Assembly (NCBI GenBank): GCA_963842335.1
Contig: CAWJGF010000016.1
Span: 1 to 64,000, forward strand
Direction: 5' to 3'
From: PALSA-600 sp963842335
Lineage (GTDB): Bacteria > Actinomycetota > Thermoleophilia > Gaiellales > Gaiellaceae
Length of the DNA stretch: 64,000 bases
Shown one piece after another: positions 17,297-25,508 of the stretch. The notes under the pieces are model-generated. The model saw nothing but the letters and a program-made list of their open reading frames with translations, was not told the origin of the DNA and searched no databases. How positions within the stretch are numbered: position 1 is the stretch's first letter; each line of letters opens with the position of its first letter. The translations under genes and the position numbers were made by a program.

Positions 17297-17776
17297 ATGG
17301 ACTCGCGGACCTTGCTAGCCATCATCAGCCTGTTAGAGGCCGACGGAATCGATGTCTGGCTGGACGGCGGCTGGGTGTTGACGCGCTGCTCGAACACCAG
17401 ACCCGCGACCACGACGACCTCGACATCGTGGTCGAGTTCGAACACGCGAGCCGGGTGATCGAGCTGCTCGACAGCCTGGGATATTCGCTCGTAGCGGGAA
17501 CTCCTCCGATGCGCTTCGTGTTGGTCGATGTGCACGGGCGCCAGGTCGACGTTCACCCAGTCACCTTTGACGCAGAGGGCGGGGGTATCTATCAGATGGA
17601 TGACGGCATGGAGTGGGTCTATCCGGGGCGCAGGGTTTACAGGTCGGGGGAGCGTCGACGAGAAGCCGGTGCGCTGCCTGAGCCCCGAGGTTCAGGTGCT
17701 GGTTCACGCGGGCTACGAGCTGACTCGGAAGGACTATCGCGAGCTCTATCTCCTGGCGTGCGCGGTTCGGAGTTGA
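17297..17776 (+). pseudogene. Aminoglycoside/lincosamide nucleotidyltransferase, broken by two frameshifts
   Basis: Three frames together encode one nucleotidyltransferase of the ANT(2'')/LinA-like group: IISLLEADGIDVWLDGGW, then VDALLEHQTRDHDDLDIVV with the catalytic Asp pair, FVLVDVHGRQVDVHPV, and finally FTGRGSVDEKPVRCLSPEVQ. One base is missing near 17375 (GGW to VDALL) and one G is extra in the G-run at 17625-17628. If both are assembly errors the gene would encode about 160 residues and could adenylylate an aminoglycoside or lincosamide. If real, it is a dead resistance gene. It lies between repeat copies B and C. Confidence 0.75.
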
Positions 17777-17835
17777 GCCACCCCGTGCGCTGCTCGAAAA
17801 CGTGCTCGCCGCTGCGCAAGAAGAGCACGCTTGAG

Positions 17836-18297
17836 TCAGTCGATCCGCGTCGACTCCATGATCCAGTTCGTCTCCCACGTTTCGCCCGTGTCGGGCGAGA
17901 AGGCTTGCTCCCAGCGCGCGGAGGTCGGCGTGATCTCCGACCAGATGTAGACGACGCGGATTGGCCGGCCGCCGAGGACGTCATCGCCGTAGAACTCGCC
18001 TCGATTGCCGTTGATTCGACCTACCTGTGGAGGCCCCAGCGGACCGCCCCGGCTGCCCGCCCAGTAGAGCAACCATTCGTCCCGCTCGGGATCGAACAGG
18101 CGAAGCGTGACACCGGAGATTCCTTCGCTGGGAGCGTCGAATTCGTCGAAGTTGCCTGTTCCGCCAAGCACAGGTCGTGCCCGCGACGTCGCTTCGAACT
18201 CGTACCAGTCCGTTGAGTCGGCGAGCGAGTTGCGCAGGCGCCGATTATGGATCTTCCATGTGCCGACGTAGAAGTCGAAGTCCTGCGCGTGCGTCAT
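17836..18297 (-). CDS. DUF1579-like conserved protein
   Basis: A 153-residue protein (DFDFYVGTWKIHNRRLRNSL... EFEATSRARPVLGGTGNFDEF) with the FxxGTW and LGGxGNxD features of small lipocalin-like DUF1579-type proteins, which are probably beta-barrels. The function is unknown. The ATG at 18297 is preferred over the adjacent GTG because it lies seven bases after AGGAG. It converges on the broken nucleotidyltransferase and is the last gene before repeat copy C. Confidence 0.7.
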   Translation of the reverse strand: MTHAQDFDFYVGTWKIHNRRLRNSLADSTDWYEFEATSRARPVLGGTGNFDEFDAPSEGISGVTLRLFDPERDEWLLYWAGSRGGPLGPPQVGRINGNRGEFYGDDVLGGRPIRVVYIWSEITPTSARWEQAFSPDTGETWETNWIMESTRID

Positions 18298-18444
18298 CAC
18301 GGATCTCCTATCAACTTACCGTTCCGGACATTCCGAAGGCTGGCGTGGTACCGCGGAGCACCGGCGAATGCTCTGGCGTTGTCGCGCGAAGAAATGCCGA
18401 GCGTCATGACCGAGGATCAGCGTCTTGACGCCCTGTCCGTAGGC

Positions 18445-18489
18445 GGATCACGGGGGTAAAGCGCAGGTTCGAGTCCCGTCGCACCCGCT
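18445..18489 (+). repeat. tRNA-Asp-derived direct repeat, copy C
   Basis: A 45-bp element identical to copy B except for two substitutions (G to A in the T-stem, T to A in the acceptor strand). The decay suggests that it is older than copy B. It lies in the 208-base gap between two leftward genes; the rest of that gap shows nothing recognisable. Confidence 0.75.
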
Positions 18490-18505
18490 AGAAGCTTGCG
18501 CCGGG

Positions 18506-18952
18506 TTAAGCGGGGGTGCGACGAAACTCCTGCTCGAGCGCCGTGAGGGTGTGTTCAAACGCGCGCCGGATTGCACGCGGGAGCAGCATGGCGTCGAATA
18601 TCCAGGCGATCCAACGGCGTGGCTCGTACTCCACGACGAGGCGATAGACCAAGCAGTCCGCGTCGCGCTCGAACCGCCGCTCATGGTGCGCGTCAGGCAG
18701 CCCGGGTTGCGTGCTGGTGTAGGCAACGAGCCGGTTCAGCTCGAACTTCGTCAGCGTCAGCGTGAGCTCGCGCTCGCGGCCAAGGAGCCGGATCACGAGC
18801 CGCGCTTCGTCACCACTCGCGTTCCACCGTGAACCAGGCTGGAGGCGCACGTAACCTGGCCAGAACTTCGACCAGTTATCGGTGTTCGTGACGAACGCGA
18901 AGACACGCTCGGCAGGCACGTGGTACCGACGACTGGCAGAGATGCGCTTCAT
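18506..18952 (-). CDS. SRPBCC-family (polyketide cyclase-like) protein
   Basis: A 148-residue START/SRPBCC helix-grip protein: the opening strand ISASRRYHVPAERVFAFVTNTDNWSKFWP and the long C-terminal helix (FDAMLLPRAIRRAFEHTLTALEQEF) are typical. It probably binds a hydrophobic ligand. Its ATG overlaps the methyltransferase stop (ATGA), so the two are coupled and may act on the same compound. Confidence 0.78.
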   Translation of the reverse strand: MKRISASRRYHVPAERVFAFVTNTDNWSKFWPGYVRLQPGSRWNASGDEARLVIRLLGRERELTLTLTKFELNRLVAYTSTQPGLPDAHHERRFERDADCLVYRLVVEYEPRRWIAWIFDAMLLPRAIRRAFEHTLTALEQEFRRTPA

Positions 18953-20013
18953 TTACGTGCCGAGGCGGTTGTGATGCCGAGCTGAAGAATCAAAGTACCG
19001 TCGTCGGTGAATTGCTGCCACGCGGCGACGACCTCGTACTGCAGAGCAGCGCGTACTTCTTCGTCCAGTTGAGCAACGGCAGCTCCGAGCGGCGTGCTGT
19101 GCACGTACTGCCAGAGAAAGTCCTCGGGAGCGGGGAGGCGGAAGGGCGCGATCTTTGACCGCGCGATGACGTGCGCGAAGCCGGAGCCGCTGAGCAGCTC
19201 TCGCAGATCAGCCGCAACATGGAGGCGGAAAACCGTGTGCACAAAATTGGCCGCATCCAAACCGAGCCGGCGCGCAAGCGCGTCCTCGAGCGCAGCGAAG
19301 AGCGCAGGCGTCGGACCAGGGACGTTGAGATATAGACGTCCACCGGGGACGAGGACTCGCCAGAGCTCACGTACGGCCTTCGCTTTGTCGGCGAAGAACT
19401 GAAGCCCGAGCTGGCAAAGGACGACGTCGAAGGTCTCGTCGGGGAAAGGGAGATTCTCAGCGCTCGCCTCACGCCACTCGCATCCCGGTACAGCGGCGCG
19501 CGCGACGGCGAGCATCCCAGCATTGATGTCGGTGCCGATTACTCTTCCACCGTGGCCGACGCGCTCGAGAGCGTGCCGCGCCACCACTCCGGTTCCGCAG
19601 GCGACATCCAGCACGCGCTCGCCGGGACTAAGCGCTGCGAGCTCGACTAGGTCTGTCGCGAGCGGCGCTCCTATGGCCGGGACGAAGTAGCGCTCATAGT
19701 TCTCTGCGGCGCTTCCCGAGAACCTCTCGAAGGAGATCTCGCGCGACAAGCCGATCGGTACCGGGATGCCGATCGCGTGGTCTGTGCCGACCTGGAAGTA
19801 CGCATTCTCGCTCGCCTCACCCACGAGCGAGTTGAGGTAGTCCCGGACGGTCTCAAGCGAGTCCGCCTCCCAGAGGCAGACCGCCTCGGTCCTGTCGCGA
19901 CTGGGATAGAACTGGCGTCCGTACACACCAGGCGGTGCCTGCTCGGCGGCGATTTGTGAAAGGGCGAGAAATCTCTCGGCATCCTCGATCTGGTGCTTTG
20001 CGACCACATACAT
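18949..20013 (-). CDS. Class I SAM-dependent methyltransferase with N-terminal barrel-like domain
   Basis: A 354-residue protein. Residues about 1-85 look like a small ferredoxin-like dimeric alpha/beta barrel (MYVVAKHQIEDAERF, RTEAVCLWEADSLETVRDYL). Residues about 95-350 are a UbiE-like methyltransferase: motif I VLDVACGTG (134-142), GTDINAGML, and VLCQLGLQFFADKAKAVREL. The ATG at 20013 follows GGAAGGAG. The target is unknown. The fused N-terminal domain and the coupled SRPBCC gene suggest modification of a small hydrophobic molecule. Confidence 0.85.
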   Translation of the reverse strand: MYVVAKHQIEDAERFLALSQIAAEQAPPGVYGRQFYPSRDRTEAVCLWEADSLETVRDYLNSLVGEASENAYFQVGTDHAIGIPVPIGLSREISFERFSGSAAENYERYFVPAIGAPLATDLVELAALSPGERVLDVACGTGVVARHALERVGHGGRVIGTDINAGMLAVARAAVPGCEWREASAENLPFPDETFDVVLCQLGLQFFADKAKAVRELWRVLVPGGRLYLNVPGPTPALFAALEDALARRLGLDAANFVHTVFRLHVAADLRELLSGSGFAHVIARSKIAPFRLPAPEDFLWQYVHSTPLGAAVAQLDEEVRAALQYEVVAAWQQFTDDGTLILQLGITTASARK

Positions 20014-20138
20014 CTGACGCTCCTTCCAACGGCGGTTAGTCACACTGACGGTAAGGGCGCATTGCGACAGTCGCATCGACTGGATCGACCAATTCGGCTC
20101 CGATGCAGCGCGTGGTCATTTCTGACCATGCGAGGCGG

Positions 20139-21782
20139 TCAAACAAGCTGATGCGCGACGGCGAACGCGCTGGCCGCCGTGCGCGAGGAAACGCCGAGCT
20201 TGTTGAAGATGTTCTGCATGTGGCGAGCGACGGTGTGCTCGCTGATGACAAGCATGGCGGCGATCTCGCGATTGCTCCGTCCTGCCGCGGCGAGCCGTAA
20301 GACTTCCAGCTCCCGCTCGCTAAGTCCGTAGGCGCCTGGGGACGACGCTCGTCGCAGGAACGCGTCGACCCGAGCCAGATCGGGGCGTGCTCCCAACTCC
20401 GAGAAGATCTCCCGCGCCGCTTCCAGCTCCAGGACGGCGGTGTCCTCGTCACGCAATTCGCGGCACGCCAACCCAATTGACGACCGTGTGCGCGCCATCT
20501 CGTAAGGTGCGGCAAGCTCTTGCCACACAGTCAGAGCCGCCCGCAGTGGGGCCAAGGCCGCCGACGGATCGCCGTCGTTCAACGCCACGTTGCCACGAGC
20601 TTGCGCTGCCATCGCGCCGAGCGCCTCGGCCCCGTGATCCGCTGCGATCTCATCCAGCTCACGGCTCGCAGCGCGCGCCTCGTCGGAGCCGCGCACGGCG
20701 AGCATGATCTCGATGTAAGCCGGGAGGAGCCGCGCTCGTAGGAGCGACGCCGTCGTCTCGCCGACGACGCGCCGGATGGCACCCGCAGCAGCCCACGCCT
20801 TGCCTTCAGCCAAGCGCAAAAGCCCAAGCCCCGGCTGCGCCTCGTATCCGCACCGGCTTGCCCGTTTGTACACCTCCTCCGCAGCCGCGTACTCGCCCCG
20901 CATGCGGTGGATCTCGCCCTGCCGATAGAGCGCCGCGCCGCATGCCAGCTCGTTGAGGACACCGCGCGTGAACCGCTCGGCCGCTTGCCGAGCCTCATCC
21001 AGTGCCTCGTCCCACGCGCCTTGCAGCTCCATGATCTCGGCGCGATGGACGAGGCAGAGTCCATTGTGAGCAACCATCTCGGGCTGGCGCTCGCACCATT
21101 GAGTCAGCGTCTCGGTCCACTCCCGAGCGTGACGCAGCTCGTAGACGTCGCGGCAAAAGGCAATCGTGTTGCAGTAGACGATGCCTGTAACGATCGGAGA
21201 CAGCTCGTCCGCGACGGCGGCCACAAAAACTTCATCCACGAGCGCTAGGGCATCGCGGAGACGCCCTTGGTTCGCGAGCGCGCGAGCCTGCTCATCTCTC
21301 GCAAGCCAGACGAGATCCGCGTCGCCGAAACGTTCGCCGATCTCGGCCGCCTGCGCAGCCGTTCGGAAGCCACCATCGTAGTCCCCGCTCCTCATCTGGT
21401 CCAACCAGACCGGGATCAGGAGATAGCCGCGCTCGACGCAGTCCTGCGCGTCGCGCTCGAGCAACCGCTGGGCGCGAGCGAACCAGCCCGTCGCGCGGGC
21501 CGTGTTAGCGCGGAAGAGAAGATTGTGGCCGATCCAGAAGGCACAACGGGCCGCACGTGGGGTCTCGCCGGCCCTGACGTACATGTCATGCGCGCGCTCG
21601 AGTCCGGCGAGATAATCGTCGTCGTTGCCGACCATGTATGCAGACCTCGCGAGCAACTCGAGATCCTCTGCTCCGAGCGTCTCCAATTGATCGGCGCGCG
21701 ACAGCGACTCGTACGCATCCAGCCACGCTGACGTCGCATACGACTCACGTCCACGCTCGAGCTCACCGATGGCCGGCACCAT
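20139..21782 (-). CDS. LuxR-family regulator with TPR-like repeats
   Basis: A 547-residue protein made of helical TPR-like repeats over most of its length and a C-terminal LuxR-type helix-turn-helix (LSERELEVLRLAAAGRSNREIA... SEHTVARHMQNIFNKLGV). No Walker A is present, so it is not a full LAL/MalT-type STAND protein but a shortened version lacking the ATPase. It probably senses through protein contacts. It lies just upstream of the methyltransferase/SRPBCC pair on the same strand and may regulate it. Confidence 0.85.
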   Translation of the reverse strand: MVPAIGELERGRESYATSAWLDAYESLSRADQLETLGAEDLELLARSAYMVGNDDDYLAGLERAHDMYVRAGETPRAARCAFWIGHNLLFRANTARATGWFARAQRLLERDAQDCVERGYLLIPVWLDQMRSGDYDGGFRTAAQAAEIGERFGDADLVWLARDEQARALANQGRLRDALALVDEVFVAAVADELSPIVTGIVYCNTIAFCRDVYELRHAREWTETLTQWCERQPEMVAHNGLCLVHRAEIMELQGAWDEALDEARQAAERFTRGVLNELACGAALYRQGEIHRMRGEYAAAEEVYKRASRCGYEAQPGLGLLRLAEGKAWAAAGAIRRVVGETTASLLRARLLPAYIEIMLAVRGSDEARAASRELDEIAADHGAEALGAMAAQARGNVALNDGDPSAALAPLRAALTVWQELAAPYEMARTRSSIGLACRELRDEDTAVLELEAAREIFSELGARPDLARVDAFLRRASSPGAYGLSERELEVLRLAAAGRSNREIAAMLVISEHTVARHMQNIFNKLGVSSRTAASAFAVAHQLV

Positions 21783-21993
21783 CGCTGCCCGAACAGTACG
21801 CCCGAAGGCGCACCGCGCTCAACCCTCCGGCCCCCTCTTAGGCGGATTGCGGACGTGTTGCCGGAAGAGACACGCGAGTGGTCGACCTAGATCAGTGCCA
21901 CGGTCGCGACTGCCGCCGCTGGGTGACATCCGTCGGCGTGTCGCCCGCGTAATGGCCTGAGAAGGAGTCTGTGTCCAGTCCGGGAGGTAAGGC

Positions 21994-22431
21994 ATGACGG
22001 AAGCGAGTCTCTACGAACGGCTCGGTGGCGCGTTCGCTATCGCAGCGGTAATCGACCACTTCAGCGACGCGGTCGTACGGAACCCGATCGCGGGTCAAGG
22101 GTCGAAGGACCCTGAACTAGATCAATGGAGCACAAACGATCTAGACAGGCTTCCAGGGCTGAAATTCATGCGCACTCTCTGGGTCTGCGAGGTTGCGGGC
22201 GGCCCCCAGGTCTATGCAGCCACGAAGCCGGGCAAGACTCACCTCGGCCTGGAAGAAGCGCATCGGGCCCTGGAGATCTCTCCCGACATCTTCGACGAAG
22301 TCGCAGCCGAGCTTTCGCGATCGCTTGACCACTTCAACGTGCCTGAGCGGGAGAAGGGAGAGGTCCTGGCCGCATTTGCCGCGCACAAGGACGAGGTGAC
22401 GGAGGGCTACTCCGGGCAGTACGAGTCCTGA
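21994..22431 (+). CDS. Truncated haemoglobin (group I-like)
   Basis: A 145-residue haem-binding globin: the N-terminal LYERLGGAFAIAAVIDHFSDAVV and the proximal His in GLEEAHRALEIS followed by FDEVAAELSRSLDHFNVP match truncated haemoglobins. It is longer than the usual ~120 residues because of an insertion around DPELDQWSTNDLDRLPG. A good GGGAGGTAAG precedes the ATG. Roles in NO or O2 handling are usual for the family. It converges on the peroxidase pair, which may be chance. Confidence 0.83.
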   Translation: MTEASLYERLGGAFAIAAVIDHFSDAVVRNPIAGQGSKDPELDQWSTNDLDRLPGLKFMRTLWVCEVAGGPQVYAATKPGKTHLGLEEAHRALEISPDIFDEVAAELSRSLDHFNVPEREKGEVLAAFAAHKDEVTEGYSGQYES

Positions 22432-22490
22432 GGTTGTGGTATTCGGCGAAACGAAGCAGGACGATATCGAGCGCGGATTGAACGGCCTTC

Positions 22491-24065
22491 TCAAGCTCGG
22501 GCTGGGCTCGCCTCATGCCTGCTGGCCGGGTCGACCCCGGCGAAGGAGAGGAAGTCCTTCATCCGGAACGACGTTCCCGCTCCGGTGAGTATCGGCGTCC
22601 AATTGGGCTTTTGCACCAGGAACGAGCTGGGGTCGCTCTGGATCAGTCCGATCAGGACCTCCGCGACGATGCGGCCGCCGACCTTGCCCAGCGTGAGCCC
22701 GTCGGCGCGCAACTCGGCTTCGCGGAGGACGTAGTACCAGAGTGGCGTGCTCTTGTTGAAGCCGTACGGTTTGAGGTCCCTCAGGTCGTCGGGCGTCAGC
22801 TTTTCGAAGCCCATCGCCTTGGCGACACTCTGGCCCGAGGGCAGGCTCCAGGTCAGCTGGCGTAGGAGGTTGCGCTGCGGCAGCGACTGCGGCGTGTCAT
22901 GGCTCGCGATGGCCCCAAGCGGGAGATGGAAGAGTGGCGTCGAGATCTTCGTGTCGATCCGCTTGTTCGGCTTCACCTCTCCGTCGCCGAAGTCGAAGAA
23001 CGTCTGCCAGCCGATGAAGCGGCGGGGGGCGCGAGTACCGCCGCGGAGATCAACCGGATCCGACTGCCCCTCGCCGGCCGGGTCGAAGACCATCGCGAAG
23101 AACGGGTTGCCGTCGTCGCCCTTGAGATTCGCTCGGTACGACGGCCGCACCATGCTGTGGCCGAAGCGGTACGCGGCCGCCTGGAACTCCACCGGAATGA
23201 AGCCTTCGCGCATGCGCGGCTTGTAGAAGCGGCGCCCCTTCTTGAGCACGTCGTCGACCAGCTCCTGGCCGACGATCAACGGCAGGAACTCGTGCAGGAC
23301 GACCCAGTGGTAGTGCCATGTCGTCATCTGCCGCGCCTGCTCGAACGCCGCATCCGCATAGCCGTTCGCTCGCGCCCAGTCGACCGCGCTGTTGTGGAAG
23401 CGAATGCATGCGCACTGCAGCCCCGCAATCATCAGGTTCTCGTCGTTACGCGGGTCGGCCACGATCGCCGAGCCGCCGGCGTCGCGAGGAAGATCCTCGA
23501 ATACCCCGCCCGATTCGATCCGCAGCTTCGCCCGGTCGGAGGGGTCGTACAGCTGTGGACTCGCGACCGGGCCTGCCCCATACACCGAGTCAAGGTCAAG
23601 CGATGGCGTCCGCCCGTTCGGCGAGCTGCCCGGATTGGTCGGCACCCCCATCACCGAGCTCGTGTCGAAGGTGATGTCGTGATCGACGAACTGACCCAGA
23701 AACGTCGTCCCCGCCGTGTGGGCCGGATTGTTCGGATTGTTCGCGCTTAGGCCGAGATCCGTGATCAGCAGCCTCGGGCCCTTGCTCAGGTCGTCGTTCG
23801 CGTCGAGCGGCCCGCCAGGGGCGCCCAACGCGAGCAATGCATCCCTGACCCGGTCGGTTGCCGGCGCGAAGGCGGGCAGGTCGGGAAAGAGCCGGCCGAA
23901 GGTCGTCGGGCTCGTGGTGACGGTCCTGCTTCGCGCCGCCTGGGCGCCCGGCGCGAACGCACCGCCGCCGGAGACTGCGATCGCGCCCGCGCCAATCCCC
24001 GCGCGCTTCAGGAATCCACGCCTGCTGTAGCGCGAGCCGCTGTTCGATTCGTCGACGACCGTCAT
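22491..24065 (-). CDS. Tat-exported animal-type haem peroxidase
   Basis: A 524-residue secreted peroxidase. The N-terminus has a twin-arginine signal (SRRGFLKRAGIGAGAIAVSG, about 14-33). The distal His is H129 in FLGQFVDHDITFD; the Ca-loop-like LDLDSVYGAG follows; the R-N-D-E-N segment lies near 206-210; the proximal His is H303 in AYRFGHSMV. These are the hallmarks of the peroxidase-cyclooxygenase (An_peroxidase) superfamily, which oxidises halides or organic substrates with H2O2. The ATG overlaps the stop of the upstream vanadium-peroxidase-type gene (ATGA). Tat export suggests folding with haem before secretion. Confidence 0.9.
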   Translation of the reverse strand: MTVVDESNSGSRYSRRGFLKRAGIGAGAIAVSGGGAFAPGAQAARSRTVTTSPTTFGRLFPDLPAFAPATDRVRDALLALGAPGGPLDANDDLSKGPRLLITDLGLSANNPNNPAHTAGTTFLGQFVDHDITFDTSSVMGVPTNPGSSPNGRTPSLDLDSVYGAGPVASPQLYDPSDRAKLRIESGGVFEDLPRDAGGSAIVADPRNDENLMIAGLQCACIRFHNSAVDWARANGYADAAFEQARQMTTWHYHWVVLHEFLPLIVGQELVDDVLKKGRRFYKPRMREGFIPVEFQAAAYRFGHSMVRPSYRANLKGDDGNPFFAMVFDPAGEGQSDPVDLRGGTRAPRRFIGWQTFFDFGDGEVKPNKRIDTKISTPLFHLPLGAIASHDTPQSLPQRNLLRQLTWSLPSGQSVAKAMGFEKLTPDDLRDLKPYGFNKSTPLWYYVLREAELRADGLTLGKVGGRIVAEVLIGLIQSDPSSFLVQKPNWTPILTGAGTSFRMKDFLSFAGVDPASRHEASPARA

Positions 24066-25387
24066 CGCCGGAACGCGTGCTCGAGGTCGTACTTCGCGAC
24101 CTTGCGGCCGAGGGCGGCTCCGGCCTGGTCGGAGCTGAAGAAGTGGAAGCCGACCAGGACCCGCGCCCGGTTGACGTCCTTGACCACGTCGCTGAGCCGG
24201 TTGTAGTCGCGAGTCGTGCCGGTGATTCGACTGTCGAGCGAGAATTGCACCTTGTCGGTGCCGAAGAAGGAGCGCAGTGCCCTCGTCACCGCGCCGCTGT
24301 GGCAGGCGTGGGCTGAAGGGTATTCGGGGAAGTTCGGCGTCGCGCCGAGCGGCTCCCAGGTCGAATCGGCCTCCGTGTTCGGGTTCCCGTCCGTGTCCGC
24401 CCGCGGGATCGCCTGGTAGGGCCGCCAGAACCAGTAGTGGTACTTGGCGTCGAAGCAGGCGATCATTGCGTCGCCTCCAGCGACGTGCGCCATCGCGAGC
24501 ATCCGCGCCGTCTTCACGAGGTCGAGGCCCCGCGCCGCGGCGAGACGAAGCATGCCGTCGTTCCATTGCCTCAGGTCGTGGTCGGTCCAGAAGCGGGCGT
24601 CAGTGGTCTCAGCAGCGGTCCTTGCCGCGCTGTCGAGGCGCCCGAGCTCCTCGACCTGGGCGAAGTCCTTTGCGTAGGCGTCGCTCGCCAAGGAGTACGG
24701 CCGGTGCGGCCGAAACTGCGAAGCGCTCTCGAGTGCGAGCGGCTGCATCCCCGGCAGCCGCAGACCCAGCGCCAGAGCCGAGCCCGGATCCCAGACACCG
24801 GGGCCTGCCGCAGGTGGATTGAGGTCGGCGAGCGTCGGATTCCGCTCGCGGCCGTCGTTGACGCGCAGGGCAAGCACGGCGGCCGCAACCTTTTGGCCCA
24901 CGCGGATCCCATTCGCCTTTGCCTCGCCATCGGGAACATCTCCGACGTAGGCCACGTAGTCGCCGTCGAGGATCGCCTGCTGCGCCGGCGTGAGTCCGAG
25001 CTGCGGCTGCAGCCCGACGAGAGTGTCGTGCGCCGCCGTCGCGATCGCCGCGGCGGGCGACGTCTCCGGCGGAGCCTTGAGCTTGATCGCATACGGCTTG
25101 TAGCCGCCCTCGATCGCGATCGCCGCGTCGTAGATCGCCGCGTGGACGATCCCCATGTACACGGCCGCCTCGCCGGGGAACTTGTTCCCGTAGTTCTCCG
25201 GACCGAAGATGCGGCCGGGGCCGGCCGGGACGATCGCCCGTCTGGCCTCTGTGCTCCAGGCGGCGACCGGCGCCGCGTCGACGGCCACGGCCGCAGTCGC
25301 CCTCGTCGACACGGCCGCCGGCGTCGCGCTCGAAGCACCAAACGTGAGAGTCGCCGTAGCGACCGCCAACAAGATCATTCGTCTCAT
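24062..25387 (-). CDS. Secreted vanadium haloperoxidase-type (PAP2 superfamily) protein
   Basis: A 441-residue protein with a Sec signal peptide (MRRMILLAVATATLTFGASS). The vanadate/phosphate-binding set is complete: K315 and R322 (K-x6-R-P in KYHYWFWRP), S358 and H360 (PSAH in place of the usual PSGH), and R409, H415 and D420 (RVLVGFHFFSSD). It is therefore a vanadium-dependent haloperoxidase or a related acid phosphatase; the sequence alone does not decide. GGGAGGGG precedes the ATG. It is translationally coupled to the haem peroxidase, giving two unrelated peroxidase chemistries in one operon. Confidence 0.88.
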   Translation of the reverse strand: MRRMILLAVATATLTFGASSATPAAVSTRATAAVAVDAAPVAAWSTEARRAIVPAGPGRIFGPENYGNKFPGEAAVYMGIVHAAIYDAAIAIEGGYKPYAIKLKAPPETSPAAAIATAAHDTLVGLQPQLGLTPAQQAILDGDYVAYVGDVPDGEAKANGIRVGQKVAAAVLALRVNDGRERNPTLADLNPPAAGPGVWDPGSALALGLRLPGMQPLALESASQFRPHRPYSLASDAYAKDFAQVEELGRLDSAARTAAETTDARFWTDHDLRQWNDGMLRLAAARGLDLVKTARMLAMAHVAGGDAMIACFDAKYHYWFWRPYQAIPRADTDGNPNTEADSTWEPLGATPNFPEYPSAHACHSGAVTRALRSFFGTDKVQFSLDSRITGTTRDYNRLSDVVKDVNRARVLVGFHFFSSDQAGAALGRKVAKYDLEHAFRR

Positions 25388-25508
25388 CGTTCCCCTCCCT
25401 TGCCGTTGACTTGCCAACGAGCATCGAGCGGGGCGATAAAGGCCGGATAAACGCTGTGGCGGTGACTCCGGGATCGCCCGGTGCTAGCGTCGCGGACGGG
25501 GGTTGCGA

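Noticed and set aside
17215..18216. 333-codon plus-strand frame over the nucleotidyltransferase region
   Set aside because: Only its middle part has protein-like character; it is the broken nucleotidyltransferase plus antisense of the DUF1579-like gene.
22899..23750. Plus-strand 283-codon frame opposite the haem peroxidase
   Set aside because: It has the composition of an antisense shadow; the peroxidase on the other strand carries all catalytic motifs.
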